A stretch of 64,000 nucleotides of DNA, from contig JAJRTY010000024.1 in the NCBI GenBank assembly GCA_024278055.1, positions 17,744 through 81,743 on the forward strand, read 5' to 3'. The DNA is from Alphaproteobacteria bacterium. Lineage in GTDB: Bacteria; Pseudomonadota; Alphaproteobacteria; Rhizobiales; JAJFHR01. Below are positions 50,233 through 60,498 of the stretch, in pieces. Position numbers and translations under genes: made by a program. Position 1 is the stretch's first letter. Each line of letters starts with the position of its first letter. Below the pieces are notes generated by a model. The model ran no database searches. It was not told the origin of the DNA and was given only the letters and a program-made list of their open reading frames with translations.

Positions 50233-50321
50233 TAGTCCTGGAAGTGAATAACCGGAGGAGGATCCTGCAACCTCCTCCGGTGTTCTATAGCTGTAACTCT
50301 TTGCCTTGGTGTTAAGTGCCC

Positions 50322-51389
50322 ATGACGCTGGTTTTCAAAGACGTGTCGTTGAATGTGGGGGCGCAAACTCATATTTATCCCACCAACCTCGAGTTCGGGC
50401 AGACCGGCTTCAATATCCTGCTTGGCACCACGCTCGCCGGCAAAACCACATTGATGCAGATAATGGCTGGCCTGATCAAACCGACCGCAGGTGAGATCTG
50501 GTTTGACGGCAGAAATGTTACCGGCACCTCGGTACAAAAACGAAATGTGTCACTGGTTCACCAGCAGTTCATCAATTACCCCAACATGAATGTTTTTGAA
50601 AACATTGCCTCTCCTTTACGCGTTATCGGTATGGGTAAAGCTGAAATTACCCGGCAGGTGGAAACCATCGCCGAGATGCTGAAAATGACCCCCATGCTCG
50701 GGCGTAAACCGGCTGAACTTTCCGGCGGCCAGCAACAACGCACCGCCCTGGCCCGCGCGCTGGTCAAGCAGGCTGATCTGGTTTTGCTCGATGAGCCCCT
50801 GGCCAACCTTGATTTTAAACTGCGCGAAGAACTGCGTGAAGAACTGCCCAAAATGTTTGAAAATCGCGGCTGCTGCGTTGTCTATGCCACAACAGAGCCA
50901 ATGGAAGCCCTGTTGCTGGGAGGACATACCGCCTGTTTGCATGAAGGTGCCATTACCCAGTTTGGCAAAACAGACGAGATTTATCGTGTACCCGCAAATC
51001 TGAAATCCGCGCAGGTGTTCTCCGACCCACCCATAAATATTGCCGCTGTCACCAAGCAGGGCAATCGCATTATTCTTAACAGCAATGTCAGCTGGGTCCT
51101 GGATAAAAACCTGCACCAGATGGCCGATGGACCCTATACTCTTGGCATCAGGCCGCATCACATCCTGCCATTTGAGACAGAGGGCAACTCAGTCAAAATC
51201 AGTGGCAAAGTCCTGGTAACGGAACTCAGCGGCTCGGAAAGCACAATTCATTTCAACCTCGATGACCTGTCATGGGTGTCACAGGCCTCAGGCATCCATG
51301 CCTTTGATCGCGAGACCATCAACTCATTTTACCTTCAGACCGACAGATGCCTGTATTTCGACAATAATGAGCAACTGGTGCAGACATGA
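50322..51389 (+). CDS. ABC transporter ATP-binding protein (GlpS-like)
   Basis: LLGTTLAGKTTLMQIMAGL Walker A, LSGGQQQRTALA. Confidence 0.85.
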   Translation: MTLVFKDVSLNVGAQTHIYPTNLEFGQTGFNILLGTTLAGKTTLMQIMAGLIKPTAGEIWFDGRNVTGTSVQKRNVSLVHQQFINYPNMNVFENIASPLRVIGMGKAEITRQVETIAEMLKMTPMLGRKPAELSGGQQQRTALARALVKQADLVLLDEPLANLDFKLREELREELPKMFENRGCCVVYATTEPMEALLLGGHTACLHEGAITQFGKTDEIYRVPANLKSAQVFSDPPINIAAVTKQGNRIILNSNVSWVLDKNLHQMADGPYTLGIRPHHILPFETEGNSVKISGKVLVTELSGSESTIHFNLDDLSWVSQASGIHAFDRETINSFYLQTDRCLYFDNNEQLVQT

Positions 51390-51402
51390 GGTATTATTGA
51401 CG

Positions 51403-52470
51403 ATGGCCCATATTACCTTGCAGGATCTGAAACACTCCTATAACGAGCGCCCTGAAGATGACGACGACTGGGCCTTGAAACACCTGAACTTTGAATGTGA
51501 AGATGGCGGCGCCTATGCCCTGCTTGGGCCTTCGGGCTGTGGCAAAACCACTCTTCTCAACATCATTTCCGGCCTGTTGATACCGACTGAAGGCAGTGTG
51601 CTTTTTGATCAAAAAGATGTAACCGGCCTCATGCCGGATCAACGCAACATTGCCCAGGTGTTTCAGTTCCCCGTGGTCTATGACACCATGAGTGTCTATG
51701 ATAATCTGGCATTTCCGCTGCGCAACCGCGGACTTGAAGGTGAGGCGGTTGATCAGCGCGTACGCCAGATAGCCGCAATGATCGATCTCACCGACACCCT
51801 GCACCAGCGTGCCGCCGGTTTGAGCGCCGATGGCAAACAGAAAATCTCTTTAGGCCGGGGGCTGGTGCGTGCCGATGTCAATGTCATTATGTTCGATGAA
51901 CCTTTAACCGTGATCGACCCCCATCTCAAATGGCAGTTGCGCTCCAAGCTCAAAGAGCTGCACCAACAGGTCGGCACCACCATGATCTACGTCACCCATG
52001 ATCAGACCGAAGCGCTGACGTTTGCCGATAAAGTTGTCGTTATGTATGATGGTGCCGTGGTGCAGATCGGCACCCCGGTTGAATTATTTGAAAAGCCGCA
52101 ACACACTTTCGTCGGGCATTTTATCGGCTCACCCGGCATGAACATATTGCGCTGCGACCTTGATAACGGCAAGCCGGTTTTGGCCGGTGAGGTCATTCCC
52201 GCCAGCCCGGTCAAGCATGCCCCGCAAGCCGGTGCAAACCTCGAAATCGGCATTCGCCCCGAGTTCATACAATTCGCCAACACCGGTCTGGCGGTAAAAA
52301 TTATTCGCACCAGCGATGCCGGACGCTTCAGCATTGTAGAGGCTCTGCATAAAGACCAGTCAATAAAACTGCTGGTGCCTGAAGGGGAGGAAATTCCCTC
52401 AGAAAATGCCTTTATCGAATTTGATAAGGCTCACACGCAAATCTATGCCGATGGCCGGATAATTACCTGA
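51403..52470 (+). CDS. ABC transporter ATP-binding protein (GlpT-like)
   Basis: LLGPSGCGKTTLLNIISGL, LSADGKQKISLGRGLVRADVNVIMFDEPLTVIDPHLKW. Confidence 0.85.
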   Translation: MAHITLQDLKHSYNERPEDDDDWALKHLNFECEDGGAYALLGPSGCGKTTLLNIISGLLIPTEGSVLFDQKDVTGLMPDQRNIAQVFQFPVVYDTMSVYDNLAFPLRNRGLEGEAVDQRVRQIAAMIDLTDTLHQRAAGLSADGKQKISLGRGLVRADVNVIMFDEPLTVIDPHLKWQLRSKLKELHQQVGTTMIYVTHDQTEALTFADKVVVMYDGAVVQIGTPVELFEKPQHTFVGHFIGSPGMNILRCDLDNGKPVLAGEVIPASPVKHAPQAGANLEIGIRPEFIQFANTGLAVKIIRTSDAGRFSIVEALHKDQSIKLLVPEGEEIPSENAFIEFDKAHTQIYADGRIIT

Positions 52471-52476
52471 GGAAGG

Positions 52477-53346
52477 ATGATGGCAGCAAAAACCACAAAT
52501 CAAAAAGCATGGTTCTTCGTCATTCCGGTTGTGCTGCTGGTGGCCTTCAATGCGGTAATCCCGTTGATGACAGTTGTCAATTATTCGGTTCAGGAGACTT
52601 TTGGCGACAATGTCTTTTTCTGGGAAGGCATCAGATGGTTTGAACAGGTTCTTAATTCGGAACGTTTTCAGTCATCCCTTGGCCGCCAAGTCATCTTTAC
52701 CAGCATCATACTGGCAATTGAAATACCACTTGGTATTGCCATAGCGCTCACCATGCCGCGCAAGGGCCCCTGGGTTTCTGTGTGCCTGGTTTTGATGGCG
52801 CTGCCATTGCTGATACCGTGGAATGTGGTCGGCTCCATGTGGAATATTTTTGCCCTGCCTGAAATCGGTCTTATGGGCAAGGGATTGAATGCGCTCGGGT
52901 TTGATTTCAACTTCACCCGCCAGCCGCTTGATGCCTGGTTCACCGTGATTTTGATGGACGTATGGCACTGGACATCTTTGGTGGTGCTGCTGGCATATGC
53001 GGGCTTGTGTTCAATTCCCGATGCCTACTATCAGGCTGCAAGAATTGATGGTGCCAGCCGCTGGGCGATTTTCAGATTTATTCAACTGCCGAAAATGAAA
53101 CGGGTTTTGACCATTGCCATCCTGCTGCGCTTCATGGACAGTTTCATGATCTATACCGAACCCTTTGTACTCACCGGCGGTGGTCCCGGCAATTCAACCA
53201 CCTTCCTGTCAATTGATCTGGTCAAGACCGCCCTGGGGCAGTTTGATCTGGGGCCGGCAGCCGCCATGTCGCTGATTTACTTCCTGATAGTGCTGCTGGT
53301 GAGCTGGATTTTTTACACCCTCATGATGAAAGACGAGGTGGAATGA
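52477..53346 (+). CDS. ABC transporter permease (GlpP-like)
   Basis: Polytopic; YYQAARIDGASRWAIFRFIQLPKMKRV. Confidence 0.88.
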   Translation: MMAAKTTNQKAWFFVIPVVLLVAFNAVIPLMTVVNYSVQETFGDNVFFWEGIRWFEQVLNSERFQSSLGRQVIFTSIILAIEIPLGIAIALTMPRKGPWVSVCLVLMALPLLIPWNVVGSMWNIFALPEIGLMGKGLNALGFDFNFTRQPLDAWFTVILMDVWHWTSLVVLLAYAGLCSIPDAYYQAARIDGASRWAIFRFIQLPKMKRVLTIAILLRFMDSFMIYTEPFVLTGGGPGNSTTFLSIDLVKTALGQFDLGPAAAMSLIYFLIVLLVSWIFYTLMMKDEVE

Positions 53347-54146
53347 TGCGGCGGTTTACCTGGCTTGTACCGACACTCTACATCATATTCCTGATGCTGC
53401 CGATTTACTGGCTGTTGAATATGTCATTCAAGACCACCAATGAAATCCTGGGAACATTTTCACTATGGCCGCGCGAATTCACACTGGAGAACTACCGCAC
53501 CATCTTTACCGATTCAACCTGGTACAATGGCTATTTCAACTCACTCACCTATGTAATTCTCAACACGGTAATTTCGGTTTCCATTGCCCTGCCCGCAGCT
53601 TACGCTTTTTCCCGCTACCGGTTTTTGGGCGACAAACACCTGTTTTTCTGGCTGCTGACAAATCGCATGGCCCCGCCTGCGGTTTTTGCCCTGCCATTTT
53701 TCCAGCTTTATTCTGCCGTCGGCCTGTTTGACACTCCCCTTGCAGTGGCCCTCGCCCATGCCTTGTTCAATATTCCGCTGGCAGTGTGGATTTTGGAGGG
53801 CTTCATGTCGAGCATCCCGCGCGAACTTGACGATACCGCCTATGTGGATGGATATTCCTTCCCGCGCTTTTTTCTCAGGATTTTCATGCCGGCGATTGCA
53901 GCAGGCATCGGTGTTGCCGCCTTCTTCACATTCATGTTTTCCTGGGTGGAATTGCTGCTGGCCAAAACACTTACCTCCGTTGCCGCCAAACCCATCGCCG
54001 CCACAATGACCAAAACGGCCAGCACCTCAGGCTATGAATTGGGATTACTGGCAGCCGCCGGCGTTCTCACCATTATCCCCGGCGCCTTTGTGATTTATTT
54101 TGTGCGCAACTACATCGCCAAGGGCTTTGCCATGGGGCGGGTGTAG
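53343..54146 (+). CDS. ABC transporter permease (GlpQ-like)
   Basis: Polytopic; ELDDTAYVDGYSFPRFFLRIFMPAIAAG. Confidence 0.88.
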   Translation: MMRRFTWLVPTLYIIFLMLPIYWLLNMSFKTTNEILGTFSLWPREFTLENYRTIFTDSTWYNGYFNSLTYVILNTVISVSIALPAAYAFSRYRFLGDKHLFFWLLTNRMAPPAVFALPFFQLYSAVGLFDTPLAVALAHALFNIPLAVWILEGFMSSIPRELDDTAYVDGYSFPRFFLRIFMPAIAAGIGVAAFFTFMFSWVELLLAKTLTSVAAKPIAATMTKTASTSGYELGLLAAAGVLTIIPGAFVIYFVRNYIAKGFAMGRV

Positions 54147-54219
54147 AGCGTGTCAGCGATGAGTGGGGAGCGGTTATCGGATAAATGAGACGCTTAAACA
54201 AATACTAAGGAGTAAGAAA

Positions 54220-54501
54220 ATGGGCCTATCTTGGATGGCATGGACGTGGCAGACAGCACTTTTTTTCATTGGTATTTTCTGCTCCCTGCTGGCTATGGGG
54301 GTGTGGGAATACTACCATCCCGGCGGTGCGCCGCGCCGGGGTATTTTGACACTTGACACCACTCGTGGAGACCGCCTGTTTATCACCCTGCTTGGCAGCG
54401 CCTTCATCTTCCTCGGCTGGCTCGGCTTCTTTGGCCCCCCCCTGTGGGGAGCCGCTATTGTCTCACTGCTCTATGGATATAGTGTTTTTCGCTGGGTATA
54501 A
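54220..54501 (+). CDS. DUF2160-like small membrane protein (GlpU-like)
   Basis: MGLSWMAWTWQTALFFIGIF...YYHPGGAPRRGILTLDTTRGDRLFI; end of glycerol transporter operon. Confidence 0.8.
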   Translation: MGLSWMAWTWQTALFFIGIFCSLLAMGVWEYYHPGGAPRRGILTLDTTRGDRLFITLLGSAFIFLGWLGFFGPPLWGAAIVSLLYGYSVFRWV

Positions 54502-55284
54502 TTATTTTCCCTTCCACACAGGATCACGTTTTTCTGCAAATGCCTGAAAGCCTTCAAGGCCATCTTCACTGCCATAGAGAATATCGACGGTGGAGAACTG
54601 GCGTTTTGTAATCTTGTTGAGTGCGTCCTGAAACTTCATCGCTTCAGCTTCACGCGCCACTTGCTTGATGGCAGCAAACACCAGTGGTGGGCCCTGTTCC
54701 AGTTGCCGGGCTGTTTCCCATACCCGGTCGTATAATTTTTCCTGCGGCAAAACCTCGTTCACAAGCCCCCAGCGCAAAGCTTCTTCCGCATCCATCCAGC
54801 GCCCGGTAAACAACATCTCCATCGCCACATGATAAGGAATGCGCCGGGGCAGCTTCAGGGTTGCAGCATCTGCAAGTGTGCCAGCGCGGATTTCCGGCAG
54901 GGCAAAGGTTGAATGTTCAGCCGAATAGATCAGATCACAGGACAGCGCCAGCTCAAACCCGCCCCCCACCGCCATGCCACTCACCGCTGCCAGCACCGGC
55001 TTGTTGAGATCGCGTAATTCCTGCAAACCGGCCAACCCGCCAACCCCGTAATCACCGTCAACCGCATCACCACCTGCAGCAGCCTTCAAATCCCATCCGG
55101 CAGAAAAAAATCTGTCCCCGGCGGTTCTGACAATGGCCACCCGCATATCAACATCATCGCGAAACTCCTTGAATGTCTCCCCCATGATGCGGCTGGTTTC
55201 AAGGTCAATGGCATTGGCCTTGGGCCGGTCCAGCGTCACCTCGAAAACACCGCCGTCTTTGCGTATTGAAATTACCTTACTCAT
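54502..55284 (-). CDS. Enoyl-CoA hydratase family, crotonobetainyl-CoA hydratase (CaiD)-like
   Basis: VTLDRPKANAIDLETSRIMGETF, VSGMAVGGGFELALSCDLI. Confidence 0.85.
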   Translation of the reverse strand: MSKVISIRKDGGVFEVTLDRPKANAIDLETSRIMGETFKEFRDDVDMRVAIVRTAGDRFFSAGWDLKAAAGGDAVDGDYGVGGLAGLQELRDLNKPVLAAVSGMAVGGGFELALSCDLIYSAEHSTFALPEIRAGTLADAATLKLPRRIPYHVAMEMLFTGRWMDAEEALRWGLVNEVLPQEKLYDRVWETARQLEQGPPLVFAAIKQVAREAEAMKFQDALNKITKRQFSTVDILYGSEDGLEGFQAFAEKRDPVWKGK

Positions 55285-57346
55285 AATTTTCTCTCCCAAA
55301 TACCAGCAACGCATCAGCGGCCATAGCGCCATGCCCTTCAGCACACACAATCAGCGGATTGATTTCCAGTTCATCCAGGTTTTCACCATGTGCGACCGCA
55401 AACTTCTGTATAGCCTCAATTTCCACAACAGCCGCTGCCAGATCTGCCTTTTCGCGCCCGCGAAAACCGTCAAAGAAAACAGCCCCTTTTAATTTCCTCA
55501 AAGCCTGTTCAATCTCTTGCGCATTTGCCGGCAATAACAATGTCTGACCGTCTGCCCAGATTTCCACCAGCGTACCGCCCGTGGCAATCGTCATTACCAG
55601 CCCGAACTGCTCATCACGCACAATGCCGACCAGCACCTCAAACACACTATGGCCAATCATGGCCTCAATATACACCTCTTTACCCGATTTCATCAGGCTT
55701 GCAGCACCCGCCACCGCCCCGGCTTCATCGCATATATTCAAGCGCACCCCATTGTGCTCGGTTTTATGGCCAATGCCGGACATCTTGATGGCAACGGGAA
55801 AACCAATGGTCTTTGCAATCTCGCCAGCCCTGTCAGGATCGCTGCACTTTTGTCCGCACGGAACTGAAATATTATGACGCGCGAGTAACGCCTTTGCTTC
55901 GGCTTCGTCTGGGAAGGTGGTTATATTCGTGCTTGCCAGTGTCGCTGTTAAAACAGGTAGCGACTGTGGTCGGGCCCAGGCCTGCCCGATGGCAGCAGCA
56001 GCCTCAATGGCATCGAGTGCTTCATCAATTCCGCACAGGGGCGCGATTTTGCGACCCATTAAGCCAATCGCCTGTTGTTCGGATATATTCTCCGGCAAAG
56101 AGGCAATGACAGCACACCGCGCACCGGTCTCGTCTGCCGCATCTGCAAGCGCATCAATGGCAATCCACCAGTTGTCAGCCTTGCACCTGTCGTTGCGTGG
56201 AAATTCCAGAATCAGACAGTTGAGATCAAACCCGGCACTTAACATCCTCGTAAATACCGCCGTCATCGCTTCTGCATCCGCCCAGATATAGGTGTGGTAA
56301 TCAAGCGGATTTTCCACCGTCACCATCTCGCCCAAGACCTCGCGCAGTGGCTGTTTTTGCGCTTCAGTCAAAGACGGAAACAACACTTTACGCCCAAGGC
56401 AGGCATCGGCCATCAAACTGGCTTCACCACCTGAACAACTCATCGAGGAGATTTCAGCACCATTAAGGGGGCCTGCCACATGCAGCAGTTTTAATGTCTC
56501 CAGAAATGACGGGATTGACTTAATCCGGGCAATTCCAATTCGCGTCAAAAACGCATCGGCAGCCTTGTCTGATCCCGCCATTGAAGCCGTATGGGTATAT
56601 GTGGCCTGCCGCGCTTTTTCACTGCGGCCAACTTTCAGGGCGACAATCGGTTTGTTTAAAACCCTCGCCTTGACAGCAACGGCTTCAAACCCGGCAATAT
56701 TGTCAAAGCCTTCGATATGCAGTCCCAGCGCTGTTACGCTGGGGTCATCCAGCAAGGCACTGGCGATCTTAGACAGGCCAGTCTGGGCCTGATTGCCTGC
56801 GGTTAAAACGTAAGCCACCGGCAAACCTCTTTTCTGCATGGTCAGGTTGATGGCGATATTTGACGATTGCGTAATAATGGCGACGCCGGTTTCACCACTG
56901 GCCAGTTTTCTGCCGCCATGCTGATCCGGCCACAGCGCAACACCACCGGCATAATTCAAAAAGCCATAGCAATTGGGCCCGATAACCGGCATATCACCGG
57001 CAGCATCAACCAGCGCCTGTTGAAGCCCGGCACCTTCTCCATCGGTTTCCAAAAATCCTGAAGCATAACAAATAGCCCCGCCTGCATTGCGCTCACTGAG
57101 AGCTTCAACAATTTCGATGGTACGCGCGCGGTTAACACCAATGAATGCTGCATCAGGTGACCCTGGCAGGCTTTCGATTGTCGGGTAGGCTTTATAGCCA
57201 CAGACCTGCTTTTTTGTCGGATGCACCGGCCAGATTTCCCCTGGAAATCCCAATGCCATACATTGTTCAATAACAGCCCTGGCCTCCTTGCCGCCAATTA
57301 CGGCAATCGTTCCGGGTTCCAGCAGGCGTTTGAGGCAGCGCGCCAT
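55277..57346 (-). CDS. Acyl-CoA synthetase, ADP-forming type (CoA-binding + ATP-grasp)
   Basis: 689 aa; IAVIGGKEARAVIEQC N-terminal CoA-binding; GFPVAIKMSGIGHKTEHNGVRLNI ATP-grasp. Confidence 0.87.
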   Translation of the reverse strand: MARCLKRLLEPGTIAVIGGKEARAVIEQCMALGFPGEIWPVHPTKKQVCGYKAYPTIESLPGSPDAAFIGVNRARTIEIVEALSERNAGGAICYASGFLETDGEGAGLQQALVDAAGDMPVIGPNCYGFLNYAGGVALWPDQHGGRKLASGETGVAIITQSSNIAINLTMQKRGLPVAYVLTAGNQAQTGLSKIASALLDDPSVTALGLHIEGFDNIAGFEAVAVKARVLNKPIVALKVGRSEKARQATYTHTASMAGSDKAADAFLTRIGIARIKSIPSFLETLKLLHVAGPLNGAEISSMSCSGGEASLMADACLGRKVLFPSLTEAQKQPLREVLGEMVTVENPLDYHTYIWADAEAMTAVFTRMLSAGFDLNCLILEFPRNDRCKADNWWIAIDALADAADETGARCAVIASLPENISEQQAIGLMGRKIAPLCGIDEALDAIEAAAAIGQAWARPQSLPVLTATLASTNITTFPDEAEAKALLARHNISVPCGQKCSDPDRAGEIAKTIGFPVAIKMSGIGHKTEHNGVRLNICDEAGAVAGAASLMKSGKEVYIEAMIGHSVFEVLVGIVRDEQFGLVMTIATGGTLVEIWADGQTLLLPANAQEIEQALRKLKGAVFFDGFRGREKADLAAAVVEIEAIQKFAVAHGENLDELEINPLIVCAEGHGAMAADALLVFGRENYE

Positions 57347-57347
57347 T

Positions 57348-58508
57348 TCAGCAGCCTAGCGGGCGTAATAATTCACGCGAGATAATATGGCGCTGAATTT
57401 CCGAGGTACCGTCCCAAATCCTCTCAACGCGGGCATCGCGCCACAGGCGTTCGAGCGGCAGATCATCCATCAACCCCATACCGCCAAATATCTGGATAGC
57501 TTCATCGGTGACAAAACCCAGCATTTCGGTGGCAAACAGTTTGGCGCTGGCAATCTCTCTGTTGGCCGGCAAAGACTGGTCCAGCCGCCACGCTGCCGAA
57601 AGCGTCATTAAATCAGCTGCATCAATCCGGGTAATCATGTCGGCAAGCTTGAATGACACCCCCTGAAAACGCCCGATTTTCTGGCCGAACTGCTCACGCT
57701 CAGCAGCATATTCTACTGCCAGATCAAAGGCCCGGCGCGCCCGGCCGACACTGGCGGCGGCCACAGAAATTCTGGTGGCATAAAGCCATTCATTGGCAAT
57801 ATCGAAACCCTGGTGAACCTGCCCGAGTATCTGGCTTGCGGGCAAACGGCAATCTTCAAAATTTAGAATACAATTTTGATATCCCCGGTGACTGACAGAA
57901 TTATACCCCGGCGTGATATCAAATCCCGGCATGTCACGATCCACCAGGAAACAGGTGATCTTTTTCTTAACCCCTTGCGCGGTTTGTTCTTCACCGGTGG
58001 CAACAAAAACAATGGCAAAATCGGCAATATCACCATGGCTGATAAAATGTTTGCTGCCATTAACAATCCAGTCATCACCGCTTTGTCTCGCCGCACATTT
58101 CATACCGCGAACGTCAGAACCCGCGCCGGGTTCGGTCATCGCCAGACAGTCAATTTTTTCACCGCGCACCGCCGGTAATAAATAGCATTCACGCTGCTCT
58201 CCCTCGCACGCCAGCAGGATGCCCGAAGGACGGCCAAAAAACACCCCCAGCGCCATACTGGCCCGGCCCAATTCGCGTTCAAGCAAGGTAAAATCGAGAT
58301 GGCTCAACCCGCCGCCGCCAATATCTTAGGGCATGTTTGCGGCATAAAACCCCAACTCAAGGCATTTTTTCTGAATGTCGCGGCCAAGCTCGCGTGGCAC
58401 ATTCCCGCTGCGCTCAATTTCAGCTTCATGGGGATAAAGTTCGTGCTCAACAAAGCGCCGAACCGTATCAACAATCATCTGTTGTTCAGTGGAAAGGGCA
58501 AAATCCAT
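57348..58508 (-). CDS. Acyl-CoA dehydrogenase, interrupted by in-frame TAA at 58326-58328
   Basis: MDFALSTEQQMIVDTVRRFVEHELYPHEAEIERSGNVP...YAANMP-TAA-DIGGGGLSHLDFTLLEREL...AMTEPGAGSDVRGMK in one frame. Confidence 0.9.
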
Positions 58509-58509
58509 G

Positions 58510-59499
58510 TTAACTTTCCTCAATTTCAGCGTTCAATCTTGCCTCATAGTATTTGAGGGTCTTTCCAGCGCCCCAGTTGTTTTTTTCCAGCACCCGCAAA
58601 ATCCCCACCAGATTATCATCGCGAATGCGCTCAAGTTCGCCGATGGAATATTGTCCCGACTGCGCATCGGATTGTGAGGCAATTTTCTCAGTGAGTTCTT
58701 CATCAAGCTCGGGCACGTCCGTCAATCTGGTCCACGGCCATTGGAGGCAGGGGCCAAACTGGGCAATAAAATGCCGCATACCTTTTTCGCCACCGGCAAT
58801 TCTGTAAGTTTCAAACATACCCATTTGTGCCCAGCGCAGACCAAAGCCATAGCGGATGGCATCGTCAATTTCTTCCGTCGTTGCCACCCCGTCCTTGACC
58901 AGCCAAAGCGCTTCGCGCCACACCGCTTCAAGCAGTCGGTCGGCAATAAAGGCCTCAATTTCCTTGCGCACATGCAACGGGTGCATGCCGAGGTATTTGT
59001 AAATTTCTTTTGCCCGTTCGATTGTCTGCATGGAGGTTTGTTCACCGCCAACCAGTTCCACCAGCGGCAGCAAATAAACCGGATTGAAGGGATGGGCCAC
59101 CAGCAAACGTTCAGGATGCGCCATTTTTTCCTGAAGTCGGGTGGGTAAAATTCCCGAGGTGGAAGAGGCTATAAGAGCATCCTCACCGGCGGCTGCTTCA
59201 ACCTGCGAATATACTGATTGCTTAAGCTCAAGCTGTTCCGGCACAGCCTCAACAATAAGTTCAACATCCATGACAGCCTGTTCAAGCGTGTCGCAATAAC
59301 GCAACCTGCCGGGCGTGCGAGATCGCGTATCACTCAGTTTATTCGCAGCAAGAGCGGCATTGGCCACCACCGCATCTATCTTTTGTTGTGCATCTGCCGC
59401 TGGATCAAAAACCGCGACATTAACGCCATTTTGCAACAATCGCGCAATCCAGCCAGCGCCAATCACCCCGCCGCCAATTACCGCTGCTTTGTGCAACAT
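58510..59499 (-). CDS. 3-hydroxyacyl-CoA dehydrogenase family, L-carnitine dehydrogenase-like
   Basis: AAVIGGGVIGAGWIARLLQNGVNVAVFDP; HPFNPVYLLPLVELVGG; neighbours BKACE. Confidence 0.88.
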   Translation of the reverse strand: MLHKAAVIGGGVIGAGWIARLLQNGVNVAVFDPAADAQQKIDAVVANAALAANKLSDTRSRTPGRLRYCDTLEQAVMDVELIVEAVPEQLELKQSVYSQVEAAAGEDALIASSTSGILPTRLQEKMAHPERLLVAHPFNPVYLLPLVELVGGEQTSMQTIERAKEIYKYLGMHPLHVRKEIEAFIADRLLEAVWREALWLVKDGVATTEEIDDAIRYGFGLRWAQMGMFETYRIAGGEKGMRHFIAQFGPCLQWPWTRLTDVPELDEELTEKIASQSDAQSGQYSIGELERIRDDNLVGILRVLEKNNWGAGKTLKYYEARLNAEIEES

Positions 59500-59501
59500 C
59501 T

Positions 59502-60410
59502 TCACCCCCAACGTTTTTTCAGTTTGAGTTTTTTACGCACCTGCTCAGGGCTCATAATGCTGTACCCCATGGCGGTAGCGATGGTGAGCGCACGTTTCAC
59601 CAGATCGCCATTAGAGGCGAGTTCACCCTTTGCCAGCCACAGATTATCCTCCAGACCAACGCGAATATTGCCGCCACTCGCAATCGCCAGCGCCACATAA
59701 GGCAGTTGATTTCGACCAATGGAGAACGCCGAAAAAATCCAGTCATCCGGCAGGTTTTGCACCAGAGCATTGAACGTCGCAATATCGTCAGGCGCCCCCC
59801 AGGCAATTCCCATGCACAATTGCACCACCACGGGATCATCAATCAGCCCCTGATTTTTCAGCCACCTGGCCAATTCAAGATGACCACTGTCAAACACCTC
59901 TATTTCCGGGCGCACTCCGAGACTTTGAATCTGCTGCGCCATTTCTTTCAGCATCGACGGCGTATTGGTCATGATATAATCGCCTTCGCCAAAATTCATG
60001 GTGCCGCAATCCAGCGTACAGATTTCAGGCAAAAGGGCTGCAACATGTTCAAGACGCTCGGCCGCCCCAATCATATCGGTGCTGGCCGGGTTCAAGGGCA
60101 GCGGTTGTTGCGCCGAGCCAATCACCAGATCCCCGCCCATGCCCGCAGTCAGGTTCAAAACCACATCCACTTTTGCCTGCTTTATATAATCAACCACCTC
60201 GGCATAAAGGGCTAAATCGCGAGAAGGTTCGCCTGTGTCTGGATCGCGCACATGAATGTGAGCCACCGCAGCTCCGGCTTTTGCTGCTTCAATTGCCGCA
60301 TCAGCAATCTTGCGCGGTGTTACCGGCACCTTGTCCGAGCGGCCCGCTGTGTCACCGGAGCCGGTGACCGCACAGGTAATGAAAACATCCCGGTTGGCAG
60401 AAAGTCCCAT
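59502..60410 (-). CDS. BKACE family (beta-keto acid cleavage enzyme, DUF849), 3-dehydrocarnitine cleavage candidate
   Basis: VFITCAVTGSGDT, AGAAVAHIHVRDPDTGEPSRD, VRVGLEDN-type NIRVGLEDNLW. Confidence 0.9.
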   Translation of the reverse strand: MGLSANRDVFITCAVTGSGDTAGRSDKVPVTPRKIADAAIEAAKAGAAVAHIHVRDPDTGEPSRDLALYAEVVDYIKQAKVDVVLNLTAGMGGDLVIGSAQQPLPLNPASTDMIGAAERLEHVAALLPEICTLDCGTMNFGEGDYIMTNTPSMLKEMAQQIQSLGVRPEIEVFDSGHLELARWLKNQGLIDDPVVVQLCMGIAWGAPDDIATFNALVQNLPDDWIFSAFSIGRNQLPYVALAIASGGNIRVGLEDNLWLAKGELASNGDLVKRALTIATAMGYSIMSPEQVRKKLKLKKRWG

Positions 60411-60467
60411 ATCAATTCCTCCATTTCTTCCAACGATCTTCAGTTCAATTTGATATCTGTGTTTGAC

Positions 60468-60481
60468 AATTTACGTAAATT
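60468..60481. promoter_or_regulatory. Palindrome in divergent bkace / GlxA-family regulator promoter
   Basis: AATTTACGTAAATT followed by a TTTTACGCAA half-site. Confidence 0.5.
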
Positions 60482-60498
60482 TTTTGATATTTTACGCA

